Source: Firmicutes bacterium UBA5449 (lineage in GTDB: Bacteria; Bacillota; SHA-98; UBA4971). Taken from it: DNA of 41,062 nt. The DNA lies in NCBI GenBank assembly GCA_002424305.1, contig DIQZ01000093.1, positions 1-41,062 on the forward strand. Reading direction: 5' to 3'. A program made the position numbers and the translations under genes. The notes below the pieces were generated by a model. It saw only the letters and a list, made by a program, of their open reading frames with translations. It had not been told where the DNA came from and did no database searches. Positions 31,603-40,128 of this stretch are shown one piece after another (the first letter of the stretch is position 1; the number at the start of each line of letters is the position of its first letter).

Positions 31603-32121
31603 CTACTCTTGAGGAAGACCTAGAATTGAGAGCGTTTGCGAAACTGATACCGGGTTACGATTAACAATTTGCCTAATCTTCCAGTGTCCGAGATGCTTGA
31701 CTAGAGTGTACTCTAGATCAAAAGATGCTTGCTCATAACCGTTGGTGCTGCTATATCTCTTTATATGTAGGTCACAGGTCACCTTGGCTTCGGTCAAACC
31801 AAGTTTATATGGGAGCGGTTCACGCAACTCATATAATTCGTAGTATCCACTTCTGTTTTTGAAGAAATCAGTAAGCTCGGAACGTAACTGATAGTGAGTA
31901 ATTGACGACACTTGGCCCCCTGAATAGAAATAAAACGGATCCGTATAGCACATCAATATCAGGTCGATGTCCTTACTAAGCATTGCATACTCGAGTCGGT
32001 TCAAGACGGTATAGACTTCAGCTTCAATCGTGGAGCGACTTGGGAAGCACCCGCCCACTGAGAAAGCGATAGCCAGAAGTAAGCATATGACACCTACTTG
32101 TATGACTCGTTTCTTATGCAC
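31603..32121 (-). CDS. Lipoprotein of unknown function, NTF2-like appearance
   Basis: The 172-residue product has a lipoprotein signal peptide: basic MHKKR, a hydrophobic stretch and the lipobox SVGGC with lipidated Cys near residue 25. The mature part starts with a helix (EAEVYTVLNRLEYAMLSKDIDLILMCYTDPFYFY), and a beta-rich remainder ends in LEYTLVKHLGHWKIRQIV. This helix-then-sheet pattern with a C-terminal 'W.I..I' strand resembles SnoaL/NTF2-like (DUF4440-type) domains. No catalytic residues can be assigned. It is monocistronic. Confidence 0.8.
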   Translation of the reverse strand: MHKKRVIQVGVICLLLAIAFSVGGCFPSRSTIEAEVYTVLNRLEYAMLSKDIDLILMCYTDPFYFYSGGQVSSITHYQLRSELTDFFKNRSGYYELYELREPLPYKLGLTEAKVTCDLHIKRYSSTNGYEQASFDLEYTLVKHLGHWKIRQIVNRNPVSVSQTLSILGLPQE

Positions 32122-32256
32122 CTAAACTCACATCCTATAATGTTATCTTAGTTAATCTATATTCAATATGGGAGGCATTCAACATGAGTAAGTATTCACA
32201 GTATTAATTGCGTACATTGGTTGTGGCGTATCACCTCACTTAAGCGTGATTATCAA

Positions 32257-32624
32257 TCAGAACCTCCAGCCCAGCAAATTCCACATGTTCAAGAACCATA
32301 CCAGAGCAATGTCAGCTGCAATGCAGAGCCAGGAAAGGATACACGAGGCATTCTGATCCAGCTTCTTTAAATCTGCTGTCCTTTTCATAGTCTGCCATGC
32401 CAAGGCCACTGCAAGGGCAATACCTTAGACGTCAGCTCAAAACTGCTGTGGTCCATACCCAGCGGAGTGAGGATGTTCTTTTCGATGTACCGCGCAAACG
32501 GTATCCCGCTGACGCATTCCACTACATATCCGGCTAGTGCCATCCCGTGGTTACTGTATTGAATCACTTGCCCTGGAGGCCGTATCCTAGGTGGGAGTTC
32601 AAGCGCAGACACTGTCTTTTTCAC
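32257..32624 (-). pseudogene. Remnant of a membrane-anchored serine hydrolase (beta-lactamase/CubicO family)
   Basis: The minus strand encodes PPGQVIQYSNHGMALAGYVVECVSG followed by ILTPLGMDHSSFELTSK. This is the YSN-motif region of class C beta-lactamase-like hydrolases. At about 32425 the match ends, and the next frame continues as GIALAVALAWQTMK ... LVWFLNMWNLLGWRF to a stop at 32257. That is a hydrophobic C-terminus of the kind that anchors some members of this family. The N-terminal part with the SxxK serine and the roughly 200 residues between the two blocks are missing. I read this as a gene with a 5' truncation and an internal frame-breaking deletion. It is not functional as it stands. 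Confidence 0.75.
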
Positions 32625-32754
32625 ACGCGAACCTCCAGCAATCCAGAAAGGAAATGATCTTCTTCACCCTTTCGCTTCATTCGGCAGATCTCCTGCTCAC
32701 GCAGGATTATTACCTGTCAGATGTATCTTTCGAAATGCAGTAGATACTGCTGGA

Positions 32755-32784
32755 TTGACGTAATGATAGTAAGAAGGATATCAT
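32755..32784 (+). promoter_or_regulatory. Sigma-A promoter of the MATE gene
   Basis: TTGACG (32755-32760) and TATCAT (32779-32784) are 18 bases apart, about 35 bp before the ATG. Nothing else is recognisable between 32625 and 32754, although short frames there could be further decay products of the neighbouring pseudogene. Confidence 0.55.
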
Positions 32785-32818
32785 AGACATTGTTATCGAC
32801 AAAAAAGGTGGCTGCTGC

Positions 32819-34225
32819 ATGCTTAAGAGGATCAATGTACTTTTCGGCGCGCAAGACATGACCGAGGGGAAGCCGATGTCTGCCTTGCTGAAGTTCTCCA
32901 TCCCTTTGCTTATCGGCAACCTTGCACAGCAGATGTACAGTACGGTGGATTCTGTCATCGTAGGCCGTTACGTAGGCGACAAGGCTCTCTCAGCGATCGG
33001 GACAACTCTTCCAATTATTAACCTACTCCTTGTGCTCCTCATGGCGACTTCTACAGGCGCAGGAATCATGGTAGCACAGTACTACGGGGCCAAGGATAAG
33101 GACTCGCTCTCGCGTTCAATCGGAAATGCCATGACTTTGGTCTTCATATCTTCACTTTTGGTTATGGCGGTCGGCATACCCCTAGTGAGTTCGCTACTGA
33201 AGCTCACAAAAACGCCTGTGGAAACATTTGATATGGCCCGTTCCTACCTTACTACTATCCTCTGGGGGGTTTTGGGTCTCGGATTCTATAACATAGTATC
33301 AGGAATCCTGCGTGGACTGGGCAACTCTGTGTTCCCATTACTAACCCTCTTGCTCACCTCATGTCTTAACGTGATCTTGGACATCTGGTTTGTGGCCGGC
33401 CTTGACATGGGGGTTACAGGCGCGGCTTGGGCAACAATCGTTTCAGTAGCCGTCTCTGCAGTGGTATGCATCGTCAAGCTGTACAGAATGAGAGATGTAG
33501 TGCGGATAGATGCCGAGAATCTGATCCCCTGTAAGAAACTGACCGGCCAATTATTGCGGTTAGGGTTGCCGGCAGGCGTTACGCAAGCTATCTTCTCAAT
33601 GTCCATGGTATTCGTGCAAGCACTAGCCAATAGCATGGGTTATCAGGTGGTGACGTGCACCACAGCGGTCATGCGGATTGACGGCTTCGCAATGATGCCC
33701 AACTTCACTTTCGGCATGGCTATTGCCACCTTTGTCGGCCAGAACGTTGGGGCGAACAGAATGGACCGCGTCAGCCAGGGATCAAGGGACATGCTGAAAG
33801 TAAGTTTGGCTACGTCATTCGTGCTAGTGGCCTTATTGTCGATATTTGGCAGATACCTGATAGGCATGTTCACTACCACGGAAGACATCATCAACCTTGG
33901 CGTAAGACAGATTCGCATATTAGCTGTCGGCTACGTAGCAGTGGCGATCACCCAGGTTTACGGCGGCATCATGCGCGGCGCCGGCGACACCATGCCCTCC
34001 ATGTGGATTTCTATGTTCTCAACTGTCGTAATACGTGTGCCTCTTGCATATCTTTTGGCATGGTTCACAAGGAGCGAAACGCACCCTCAAGGATCGCCTG
34101 ACGCGTTGTTCTTCTCACTTCTCATAAGCTGGGTCATTGGGGCTATCTCCACATACCTCTGGTACCGCCGGGGAACCTGGAAAAGTAAGTCCCTCATCCC
34201 ATCTTCGGCACCCTTGACAGCATAG
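32819..34225 (+). CDS. MATE-family multidrug/Na+ antiporter
   Basis: The 468-residue product is a MATE exporter with 12 predicted membrane helices in two six-helix halves. Family patterns include LLKFSIPLLIGNLAQQMYSTVDSVIVGRYVG in the first helix, ATSTGAGIMVAQYYGAKD, the second-half start GLPAGVTQAIFSMSMVFVQAL, FGMAIATFVGQNVGAN and YGGIMRGAGDTMPSMWISM. A site AAGGTGG lies 7 bases before the ATG. It belongs to the DinF/NorM-like Firmicute group. The substrate cannot be inferred. It has its own promoter and is not in an operon. Confidence 0.94.
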   Translation: MLKRINVLFGAQDMTEGKPMSALLKFSIPLLIGNLAQQMYSTVDSVIVGRYVGDKALSAIGTTLPIINLLLVLLMATSTGAGIMVAQYYGAKDKDSLSRSIGNAMTLVFISSLLVMAVGIPLVSSLLKLTKTPVETFDMARSYLTTILWGVLGLGFYNIVSGILRGLGNSVFPLLTLLLTSCLNVILDIWFVAGLDMGVTGAAWATIVSVAVSAVVCIVKLYRMRDVVRIDAENLIPCKKLTGQLLRLGLPAGVTQAIFSMSMVFVQALANSMGYQVVTCTTAVMRIDGFAMMPNFTFGMAIATFVGQNVGANRMDRVSQGSRDMLKVSLATSFVLVALLSIFGRYLIGMFTTTEDIINLGVRQIRILAVGYVAVAITQVYGGIMRGAGDTMPSMWISMFSTVVIRVPLAYLLAWFTRSETHPQGSPDALFFSLLISWVIGAISTYLWYRRGTWKSKSLIPSSAPLTA

Positions 34226-34360
34226 AGTTCGGTCCTACCGGCAGCGGTCCAAATAGAAGAGGCCATTTCACTGCTATAGAAAAGGCGTCATTTCCCAAGC
34301 TTAGAGGCGCCCATGCATGAAGAAGGGGCTACAACGCAAATGGCTTAGGAGACATAAATA

Positions 34361-34389
34361 TTGTGTGTGTACATACTAACTGATAAGCT
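34361..34389 (+). promoter_or_regulatory. Candidate sigma-A promoter of pepF
   Basis: TTGTGT (34361-34366) and TAAGCT (34384-34389) are 17 bases apart, about 23 bp upstream of the predicted ribosome site and start. The -35 box is a moderate match. Confidence 0.45.
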
Positions 34390-34418
34390 GTATAAAGAAG
34401 CAGAGAGAGGTGGTTTTG

Positions 34419-36218
34419 ATGGCCAAGAGACTGACTCGCGAAGAAGTACCTATCGAAGAAACATGGCGTCTTGAAGACCTTTTTCCTACTATGCAAGATT
34501 GGGAAGAAGGCTTAGCCTCAATAGATCCTGAGATCGGTAAGGTGACCCGATACCGCGGTCGACTCGGAGAAGGGCCCGGCATACTGCTTGAATGTCTTGA
34601 GGCAGCCGAAAACCTTATGCGTGAGTTCTATCATGTGAACTTGTACGCTCACCTGCTTCTCTCAGGCGATGGAACAAATCCTGACAATCAAGCTATTGCC
34701 GGAAGATCTGCAGCTACGGGCGCCCGAGTCAGGGCAGGGTTATCCTTTATTGAACCTGAAATTCTGGGACTCCCCGACGGAACGATAGAGCAATATCTCG
34801 CAGCTGAACCAGGCCTCAAGCCGTTCAGACGCGACTTAGAAAAAATCATCAGCGATAAGCCGCACGTTCTCTCCATGCAGACCGAAGCGGTCCTAGCCTC
34901 ATTAGATGAAGTTATGAAAGCACCCCAAATGCTTTACAATCGAACTAAGAGTTCTGACATGCACTTCGAACCGGTCACCGATTCAACCGGGCACGAAGTG
35001 CCTGTATCGTTCGCCACATACGAAGTCATGTTAGAGAACTCGCCTGACACTACTCTTCGCCGTAATGCCTTTCAATCATTTACCCGTGGCATTTCCGCAT
35101 ACCAAAACGTCCTCGGCGGCACATTCGCCACTGAGATAAAGAAAAATGTCGTGCTGGCAAAAGCCCGAGGGTTTGAATCAGCAACCCACATGTTCCTGCA
35201 TCATCAAGAAAGCTCAATGACAGCTTATACGAACCTACTGGACATGATCCAGGAAGGAATTGCTCCTCACATGCGCCGATATGTTGAGCTTCGTAAGAAG
35301 GTGCTGGGCTTAGATGAGATTATGTATTGCGACATTGAAGCCCCGCTGGACCCTGAATTTAACCCTGAGATAAGTTTTGAAGAAGCCGGCAGGCAGATTG
35401 TTGCAGCAACCGAGATTATGGGCGAAGAGTACGGCGACATCATCAGAGCTGCCTGTTCCAATAGATGGATTGATCGCGTGGATAACATCGGCAAGTCTAC
35501 AGGTGCGTTCTGCGCAGGTGCTTACGATGCACACCCGTACATACTCACCACTTGGAGCAACCACGCGGACTCAATGTTCACCCTTGCTCACGAGCTGGGG
35601 CATGCAGTGGCAGACGTATTCACAACCCGAAACCAACGGTTTGCCAACATCCGCATGTCTATGTTCATAGTAGAAAGCCCGTCAACATTCAACGAAATGC
35701 TACTGGCCAGACACGTATTATCACAGAACAACGAAGCCCGCATGCGCCGCTGGGTGCTCTCACAAGTGCTTAGCACTTACTACCACGATTACGTCAGACA
35801 CATGATTGAAGCTGAACTGCTGCGACGGATCTATAACCTCGCAGAGGCCGGAACCCCCATAACAGCCTCAGTGCTCTCAGTAACCCAGGGAGATATCCTA
35901 GGCGAATTCTGGGATGGACTGATTGAGGTAGATGAAGGCGCTTGCCTGACGTGGATGCGGCAGCCTCACTACTACAGGGGACTCTATCCCTATACATACT
36001 CCGCGGGACTGACCTGTTCCACTTTGATGGTACAAGCTATTGATGAAGAAGGGCAACCCGCAATAGACAGGTGGCTTGAAGTGCTGAAAGCCGGCGGATC
36101 TATGAAGCCTCTCGAACTCATGCGCAGGGCAGGCATTAATCTTGAGGATCCGGAGACCATTAGGAAGGCCATAGACTATGTAGGTCAACTCGTTGATGAG
36201 GTAGAAAGATCGTTCTAA
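34419..36218 (+). CDS. pepF: Oligoendopeptidase F (M3 metallopeptidase)
   Basis: PepF cleaves short cytoplasmic peptides. From the ATG at 34419 (GAGGTGG 5 bases upstream) it has 599 residues, the usual length. Features are the N-terminal VPIEETWRLEDLFPTMQDWE, the helical lobe and the M3 zinc site HELGH (391-395) in SMFTLAHELGHAVAD. The third zinc ligand is a Glu in the downstream ESPSTFNEMLL helix. The C-terminal family segment is YRGLYPYTYSAGL. A GTG at 34410 lies in the ribosome site and is unlikely to be used. It is monocistronic, with an imperfect GC-rich hairpin after it. Confidence 0.95.
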   Translation: MAKRLTREEVPIEETWRLEDLFPTMQDWEEGLASIDPEIGKVTRYRGRLGEGPGILLECLEAAENLMREFYHVNLYAHLLLSGDGTNPDNQAIAGRSAATGARVRAGLSFIEPEILGLPDGTIEQYLAAEPGLKPFRRDLEKIISDKPHVLSMQTEAVLASLDEVMKAPQMLYNRTKSSDMHFEPVTDSTGHEVPVSFATYEVMLENSPDTTLRRNAFQSFTRGISAYQNVLGGTFATEIKKNVVLAKARGFESATHMFLHHQESSMTAYTNLLDMIQEGIAPHMRRYVELRKKVLGLDEIMYCDIEAPLDPEFNPEISFEEAGRQIVAATEIMGEEYGDIIRAACSNRWIDRVDNIGKSTGAFCAGAYDAHPYILTTWSNHADSMFTLAHELGHAVADVFTTRNQRFANIRMSMFIVESPSTFNEMLLARHVLSQNNEARMRRWVLSQVLSTYYHDYVRHMIEAELLRRIYNLAEAGTPITASVLSVTQGDILGEFWDGLIEVDEGACLTWMRQPHYYRGLYPYTYSAGLTCSTLMVQAIDEEGQPAIDRWLEVLKAGGSMKPLELMRRAGINLEDPETIRKAIDYVGQLVDEVERSF

Positions 36219-36234
36219 CAGATGTAGCCGACGC

Positions 36235-36260
36235 CGGCGCCTAATCGTAAAAAGGCGCCG
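36235..36260. repeat. Hairpin CGGCGCC-N12-GGCGCCG after pepF
   Basis: Perfect 7-bp GC-rich arms start 17 bp after the pepF stop. No T-run follows on the plus strand, so it may be a weak terminator or a 3' stabilising stem. The spacer 36219-36494 also holds the ABC-2 permease remnant listed below. Confidence 0.5.
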
Positions 36261-36299
36261 CGGTACTATGAGTATTATGGCACTAAAGCAATACAGCGC

Positions 36300-36461
36300 A
36301 TCGCTGTGTGTTTTCCCCAGCGACACGCTGTCTCCGCGCTCATAAACCTAATTGTACGAAAAAGCGGACCCAGCCCTGAAGTCATTGGCAGCTGCATGAT
36401 ACTTTTGGCTTTTGCTGCCGTATTCCTGGGACTGGGCGCTAAAGCAGTTAAAATGGAATAG
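36300..36461 (+). pseudogene. 3' remnant of an ABC-2 type transporter permease gene
   Basis: A plus-strand frame without a start reads ...FPQRHAVSALINLIVRKSGP, then EVIGSCMILLAFAAVFLGLGAKAVKME and a stop at 36459-36461. This has the layout of the C-terminus of ABC-2 permeases: P..HAV.AL, a short linker, a last membrane helix with LLAF..VFL.LG and a short charged end. Only about 53 codons remain. No ATPase partner or N-terminal part is nearby. The left edge of the remnant is uncertain because the frame stays open back towards pepF. Confidence 0.55.
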
Positions 36462-36494
36462 GAGTAAGTAGTCAGCTCATAACTACCGTTGTCA

Positions 36495-37046
36495 TCAGTT
36501 TATGCGAAACTCCTTAACCCCCTGCTCATATAAATCGTTGCCATGTGCGTCGTTGACCACTACTACCGGAAAGTCCTCCACAGTCAGTTTGCGAATAGCC
36601 TCAGGACCAAGATCTTCGTATGCTACAAGCTCAGCTTCTTTGACGCATTTTGACAGAAGTGCTCCTGCGCCACCGATGGCAGCAAAGTATACCGCATTAT
36701 GCTTCATCATTGCATCCTGGACAGCCTTGGATCTACGTCCTTTGCCAACCATACCCTTAAGACCGTTCTCCATTAGAATTGGCGCATATGGATCCATCCG
36801 TCCGCTTGTTGTAGGTCCTGCTGACCCAATAGCCATCCCCGGCTTCGCAGGACAAGGACCAACATAGTAAATGATTTGTCCTCGTACATCCATTGGCAAC
36901 TGCTCACCCTTCTCAATGAGGGCTACCAACCTCTTGTGTGCAGCATCACGTGCAGTATATATTATTCCGGATATTAAGACATTATCGCCGGCTTTGAGTG
37001 TGCGTACTACATCGTCAGTCAACGGAGTATTGATTCTTTTAGCCAT
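36495..37046 (-). CDS. Class I fumarate hydratase, beta subunit
   Basis: The 183-residue product is the C-terminal (beta) part of two-subunit Fe-S fumarases/tartrate dehydratases. It has INTPLTDDVVRTLKAGDNVLISGIIYTARDAAHKRL, the active-site segment GSAGPTTSGRMDPYAP, MVGKGRRS, YFAAIGGAGALLSKCVK and PVVVVNDAHGNDLYEQG. Thr and Arg of GPTTSGRMD and Lys of GKG are the substrate-side residues in this family. It follows the alpha gene after 48 bp and ends the operon. Fumarase is more likely than tartrate dehydratase because the partner alpha subunit is fumarase-like. Confidence 0.9.
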   Translation of the reverse strand: MAKRINTPLTDDVVRTLKAGDNVLISGIIYTARDAAHKRLVALIEKGEQLPMDVRGQIIYYVGPCPAKPGMAIGSAGPTTSGRMDPYAPILMENGLKGMVGKGRRSKAVQDAMMKHNAVYFAAIGGAGALLSKCVKEAELVAYEDLGPEAIRKLTVEDFPVVVVNDAHGNDLYEQGVKEFRIN

Positions 37047-37094
37047 ATGATTCGCGCCTCCCGTGACCCATAATTATCAAGTAACGTTTAACGT

Positions 37095-38006
37095 TTATAG
37101 AATAACGCTTTCGTGCGGACCAACATGGCAGTTGAGATTTACCGCCACCGGAAGGCTCGCTATGTGACATGGAGCAAACTCAATGTTCACTCCAAGAGCA
37201 GTGGTCCTTCCCCCAAAACCTTGCGGTCCTATGCCCAGCTTGTTGATTTCTTCAAGGAGCTCCGCCTCGAGCTTGGCATACATAGGATGAGCATTATGAG
37301 AACCTACAGACCGAGTCAAGGCCTTCTTGGCAAGTAAGGCAACTCTGTCGAATGTGCCCCCTATGCCAACTCCAACCACTATAGGCGGACAGGGGTTAGG
37401 ACCTGCTTCTGCCACTTGCTCGACCACAAACTTCTTTATACCTTCTACCCCGGCAGCAGGCGTAAGCATACGAAGTCCGCTCATATTCTCTGCGCCTCCG
37501 CCTTTGGCAGCTACTGTTATCTTCACGTCAGAGCCCGGCACTATGTCCGTGTAAATGAACGCCGGAGTATTATCACCGGTGTTCACCCTTTCAAACAGCG
37601 GATCGGTAACGACAGACTTGCGTAGATATCCGTCAATATATCCCTGTCTGACACCTTCGTTTATTGCATCGTAGAGTTCACCGCCAATAAGCTTGACATT
37701 TTGCCCTACCTCTATGAATACCATCGCGACTCCGGTATCCTGACATGCAGCCAAACACTCTTCCCTGGCGATCTTATGGTTTTCGAGAATACGAGCCAGG
37801 ACTTCTTTCCCCACACTGGATTCCTCTGTCTCAAGAGCCTTCTTGAGAGCTAAGATGCTACCTTCAGGCACATTGTAGTTTGCGCTAATACACATCTGCC
37901 TAACTGCTTTAGTTACTTCAGATACATCCAACTCCCTTGTTGCCTTTCCCAACCGAATCACCCTCTCCTGTATATTTGACACGTATAAGCTGTCAATCGC
38001 AGTCAT
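37095..38006 (-). CDS. Class I fumarate hydratase, alpha subunit
   Basis: The 303-residue product binds the [4Fe-4S] cluster. The three expected Cys regions are CQDTG (in AACQDTGVAMVF), PCPP (in PNPCPPIVVGVGIGG) and NC near the C-terminus (VNLNCHVGP). Other family segments are NTGDNTPAFIYTDIVPG, AAKGGGAENMSGLRMLTPAAG and GIGPQGFGGRTTALGV. The frame starts at ATG 38006, but homologues begin nearer LDVSEVTKAVRQ; a TTG or GTG around 37950-37962 after AGGAGAG may be the true start. Such enzymes are oxygen-sensitive, in keeping with an anaerobe. Confidence 0.93.
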   Translation of the reverse strand: MTAIDSLYVSNIQERVIRLGKATRELDVSEVTKAVRQMCISANYNVPEGSILALKKALETEESSVGKEVLARILENHKIAREECLAACQDTGVAMVFIEVGQNVKLIGGELYDAINEGVRQGYIDGYLRKSVVTDPLFERVNTGDNTPAFIYTDIVPGSDVKITVAAKGGGAENMSGLRMLTPAAGVEGIKKFVVEQVAEAGPNPCPPIVVGVGIGGTFDRVALLAKKALTRSVGSHNAHPMYAKLEAELLEEINKLGIGPQGFGGRTTALGVNIEFAPCHIASLPVAVNLNCHVGPHESVIL

Positions 38007-38077
38007 CAGTTGTCCCGGTGTAGGTTACAAGATATGAATCCTACCATGCCTCGAAATGCCATTTCTGCGGGTTCCGG

Positions 38078-39475
38078 CTACAATGCGAACACATCTGAAA
38101 CATCATCGATCTTTCCCATGCCGGCGAGACGCTCCCACAGCAATCCTGCTTGCATACGACCTAAGGCTGATTCCGCCAGATCGGAGTACTTGTCGTGCAA
38201 CTCCTCCTCGGTAAGGGGATTTTCCGGATCCCCCTTGGCATATCTAACCTCTGACGAGAAAAGCCTCTCATTTGTCATCCGAACTTCAACTCTTGCACCC
38301 CAAGCCTTTGGGAACCTACGTTCAAACTCCTCACTGCTTTCGATTGTTATCCGGTCAACCAAGGCTTTCGTGGACTCATCTGACTCAATTACCCTTTGTT
38401 CAAAATCGCACAACTCAACTGTACCGTTCTGCAGCGCCCTTGCCACACAGTAGGGAGAATGGAATTTGGCATCCGCTGTCAGACTGGGATACTGTCCTTT
38501 CCCACCTGCAACTGCAACTGCAGCGCTATAAGTAAAGACATGAACACTGTCTATCTCAAGAGGATTAAAGTCAGGTCGGCGTGCAATTTCCCGGGCTGCA
38601 TCTATCTGAGGGTGAGAATGCCTGCATGAGGGGTATGGCTTTATGGAGACATCACTGATTCGATATCTCTTCCCCAGTTCGTCAGAAACCGCTGAAAGGT
38701 CGTATTGGGATGAAGTCGCTTTTAGAAAGCCTTTCTCTCCTTCAAGAATTCGACAAGGCCCTGTAAATCCCCTCTTAGCCATCAAGGCGGCAAGTAAACC
38801 ACTATGGGCGGCCCTACCGGGATGTAGAGGCTTTATCAAAGCCCCATCCTCTAGGAACTGCCATAGGCCGGCGGCCTGTGTACCGGCATTCCCAAGTGCC
38901 CAAGACATTGCGTTCTCGTCAAGATTAAGCAATTTGCCGGCTGCTGCTGCCGCTCCGAAAACCCCACAAGTACCCGTAGTATGCCATGTTTCGTAATGGG
39001 CCTGCCCTGCTGCCTGACCAATCCTTATACCGGCTTCATATCCAACGATTATAGCCGTCAGTAAGTCCAGTCCGGAAACATGCATCTTCTCACCCAAAGC
39101 AAGCGCAGCCGGAATCACTACAGCCGCCGGGTGGAACATGGCGCCCCTGTGGACATCGTCCAATTCAAGAATGTGACTGTTGAACCCATTCACGAAAGCA
39201 GCCTGTAGGGGAGAGGTTTTGTCCAGATTCTGCGATAGAAGTGTCGATACCCTAAGCTCAGGAACAACAAGGTCTGTTACAGAATAGGCAACTTCCGCCA
39301 ATTGCTCGGTTGAACCTGCTAACGCAGCGCCAACCCAATCTACCATGAGTTCTTGGGCCTTCAACATAGCCTCGTGGGGGATATCATCTCGCTCTACTGC
39401 AACAATCCACTGTGCCAGTTGCTTGGTGGGTCCTGTTTCAAGAACACGTGTATTTTCAGATGCCATGCCATGCAC
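38078..39475 (-). CDS. MmgE/PrpD family protein
   Basis: The 465-residue product belongs to the MmgE/PrpD family, whose known members include 2-methylcitrate dehydratase, cis-aconitate decarboxylase and iminodisuccinate epimerase. Family segments are LMVDWVGAALAGS, AAFVNGFNSHILELDDVHRGAMFHPAAVVIPAALALGE, VGYEAGIRIGQAAG, WHTTGTCGVFGAAAAAGKLL, KPLHPGRAAHSGLLAALMAKRGFTGP and SIKPYPSCRHSHPQIDAA. It lacks a metal cofactor motif, as is usual. It sits between two Fe-S hydro-lyase pairs, so it probably acts on a related di- or tricarboxylate as epimerase, dehydratase or decarboxylase. The exact reaction is not deducible. Confidence 0.9.
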   Translation of the reverse strand: MHGMASENTRVLETGPTKQLAQWIVAVERDDIPHEAMLKAQELMVDWVGAALAGSTEQLAEVAYSVTDLVVPELRVSTLLSQNLDKTSPLQAAFVNGFNSHILELDDVHRGAMFHPAAVVIPAALALGEKMHVSGLDLLTAIIVGYEAGIRIGQAAGQAHYETWHTTGTCGVFGAAAAAGKLLNLDENAMSWALGNAGTQAAGLWQFLEDGALIKPLHPGRAAHSGLLAALMAKRGFTGPCRILEGEKGFLKATSSQYDLSAVSDELGKRYRISDVSIKPYPSCRHSHPQIDAAREIARRPDFNPLEIDSVHVFTYSAAVAVAGGKGQYPSLTADAKFHSPYCVARALQNGTVELCDFEQRVIESDESTKALVDRITIESSEEFERRFPKAWGARVEVRMTNERLFSSEVRYAKGDPENPLTEEELHDKYSDLAESALGRMQAGLLWERLAGMGKIDDVSDVFAL

Positions 39476-39528
39476 TCCTTAGACATCTCAATCAAATCAT
39501 GTAGTAATCTCTGCTATATAGACAGATG

Positions 39529-40116
39529 CTAAGCGGGTTGATAAAGGGCATCGATCGTCTTTATGGCCTTACTCTTGATGCCTTCGTATATGCTGCCGCC
39601 GCGACAATCCATGGTAACAACAAGGGGGCCGAACTTCCTTGCCTTTAAGACCCACAAAGCCTCGGGCATGCCTAAATCAAACCAGTGGACTTCCTGTATC
39701 TCTTCAATCCCATCGGCGAGCAAAGCAGCACAACCCGGTGCAGCCTGAAGATACACTTGCCCGTACTTCTGAAAGGCGTCGCGGCTGCCCTCACGCATTC
39801 CGCCTTTACCGATTATGGCCTTCACACCTAACTTTCCAACCATTTCCGCATAGGGTTCCATTCTAACGCTGGTTGTAGGTCCTATGACCCCTAATTCCCA
39901 CCCTGTGTGGGTCTTTTTTACAACCGGTCCCGCGTGAAATACCGCTGAACCCTGGAAATCCACAGGTAGGTTCTGACTCTTCTCCAGCTTGTCCCTGACC
40001 GTCATATGTGCCATATCACGTGCTGTATAGACGATTCCTTTAATATAGACTACATCCCCGAGTTTTAGACTGTTAATATCGTCCGCCGTCAATGGTGTCT
40101 CAAGTACCCTGTCCAT
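39529..40116 (-). CDS. Class I fumarase/tartrate dehydratase-type hydro-lyase, beta subunit
   Basis: This is a second beta subunit (195 aa), clearly divergent from the one at 36495-37046. It has LETPLTADDINSLKLGDVVYIKGIVYTARDMAHMTV, GSAVFHAGPVVKK, the active-site GVIGPTTSVRMEPYAEMVGKLGVKAIIGKGGM, YLQAAPGCAALLADGIEEIQEVHWFDLGMPEALWVL and PLVVTMDCRGGSIYEGIK. The GPTT..R and GKG elements are intact. It lies 12 bp after its presumed partner alpha gene, which is frameshifted in this sequence, and 53 bp before the MmgE/PrpD gene. Confidence 0.9.
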   Translation of the reverse strand: MDRVLETPLTADDINSLKLGDVVYIKGIVYTARDMAHMTVRDKLEKSQNLPVDFQGSAVFHAGPVVKKTHTGWELGVIGPTTSVRMEPYAEMVGKLGVKAIIGKGGMREGSRDAFQKYGQVYLQAAPGCAALLADGIEEIQEVHWFDLGMPEALWVLKARKFGPLVVTMDCRGGSIYEGIKSKAIKTIDALYQPA

Positions 40117-40128
40117 TATCTATGCCTC

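Noticed and set aside
32625..32754. Short minus-strand frame (EEDHFLSGLLEVRV end) upstream of the hydrolase relic
   Set aside because: About 30 codons without a start or a recognisable family; could be debris of the pseudogene but cannot be supported.
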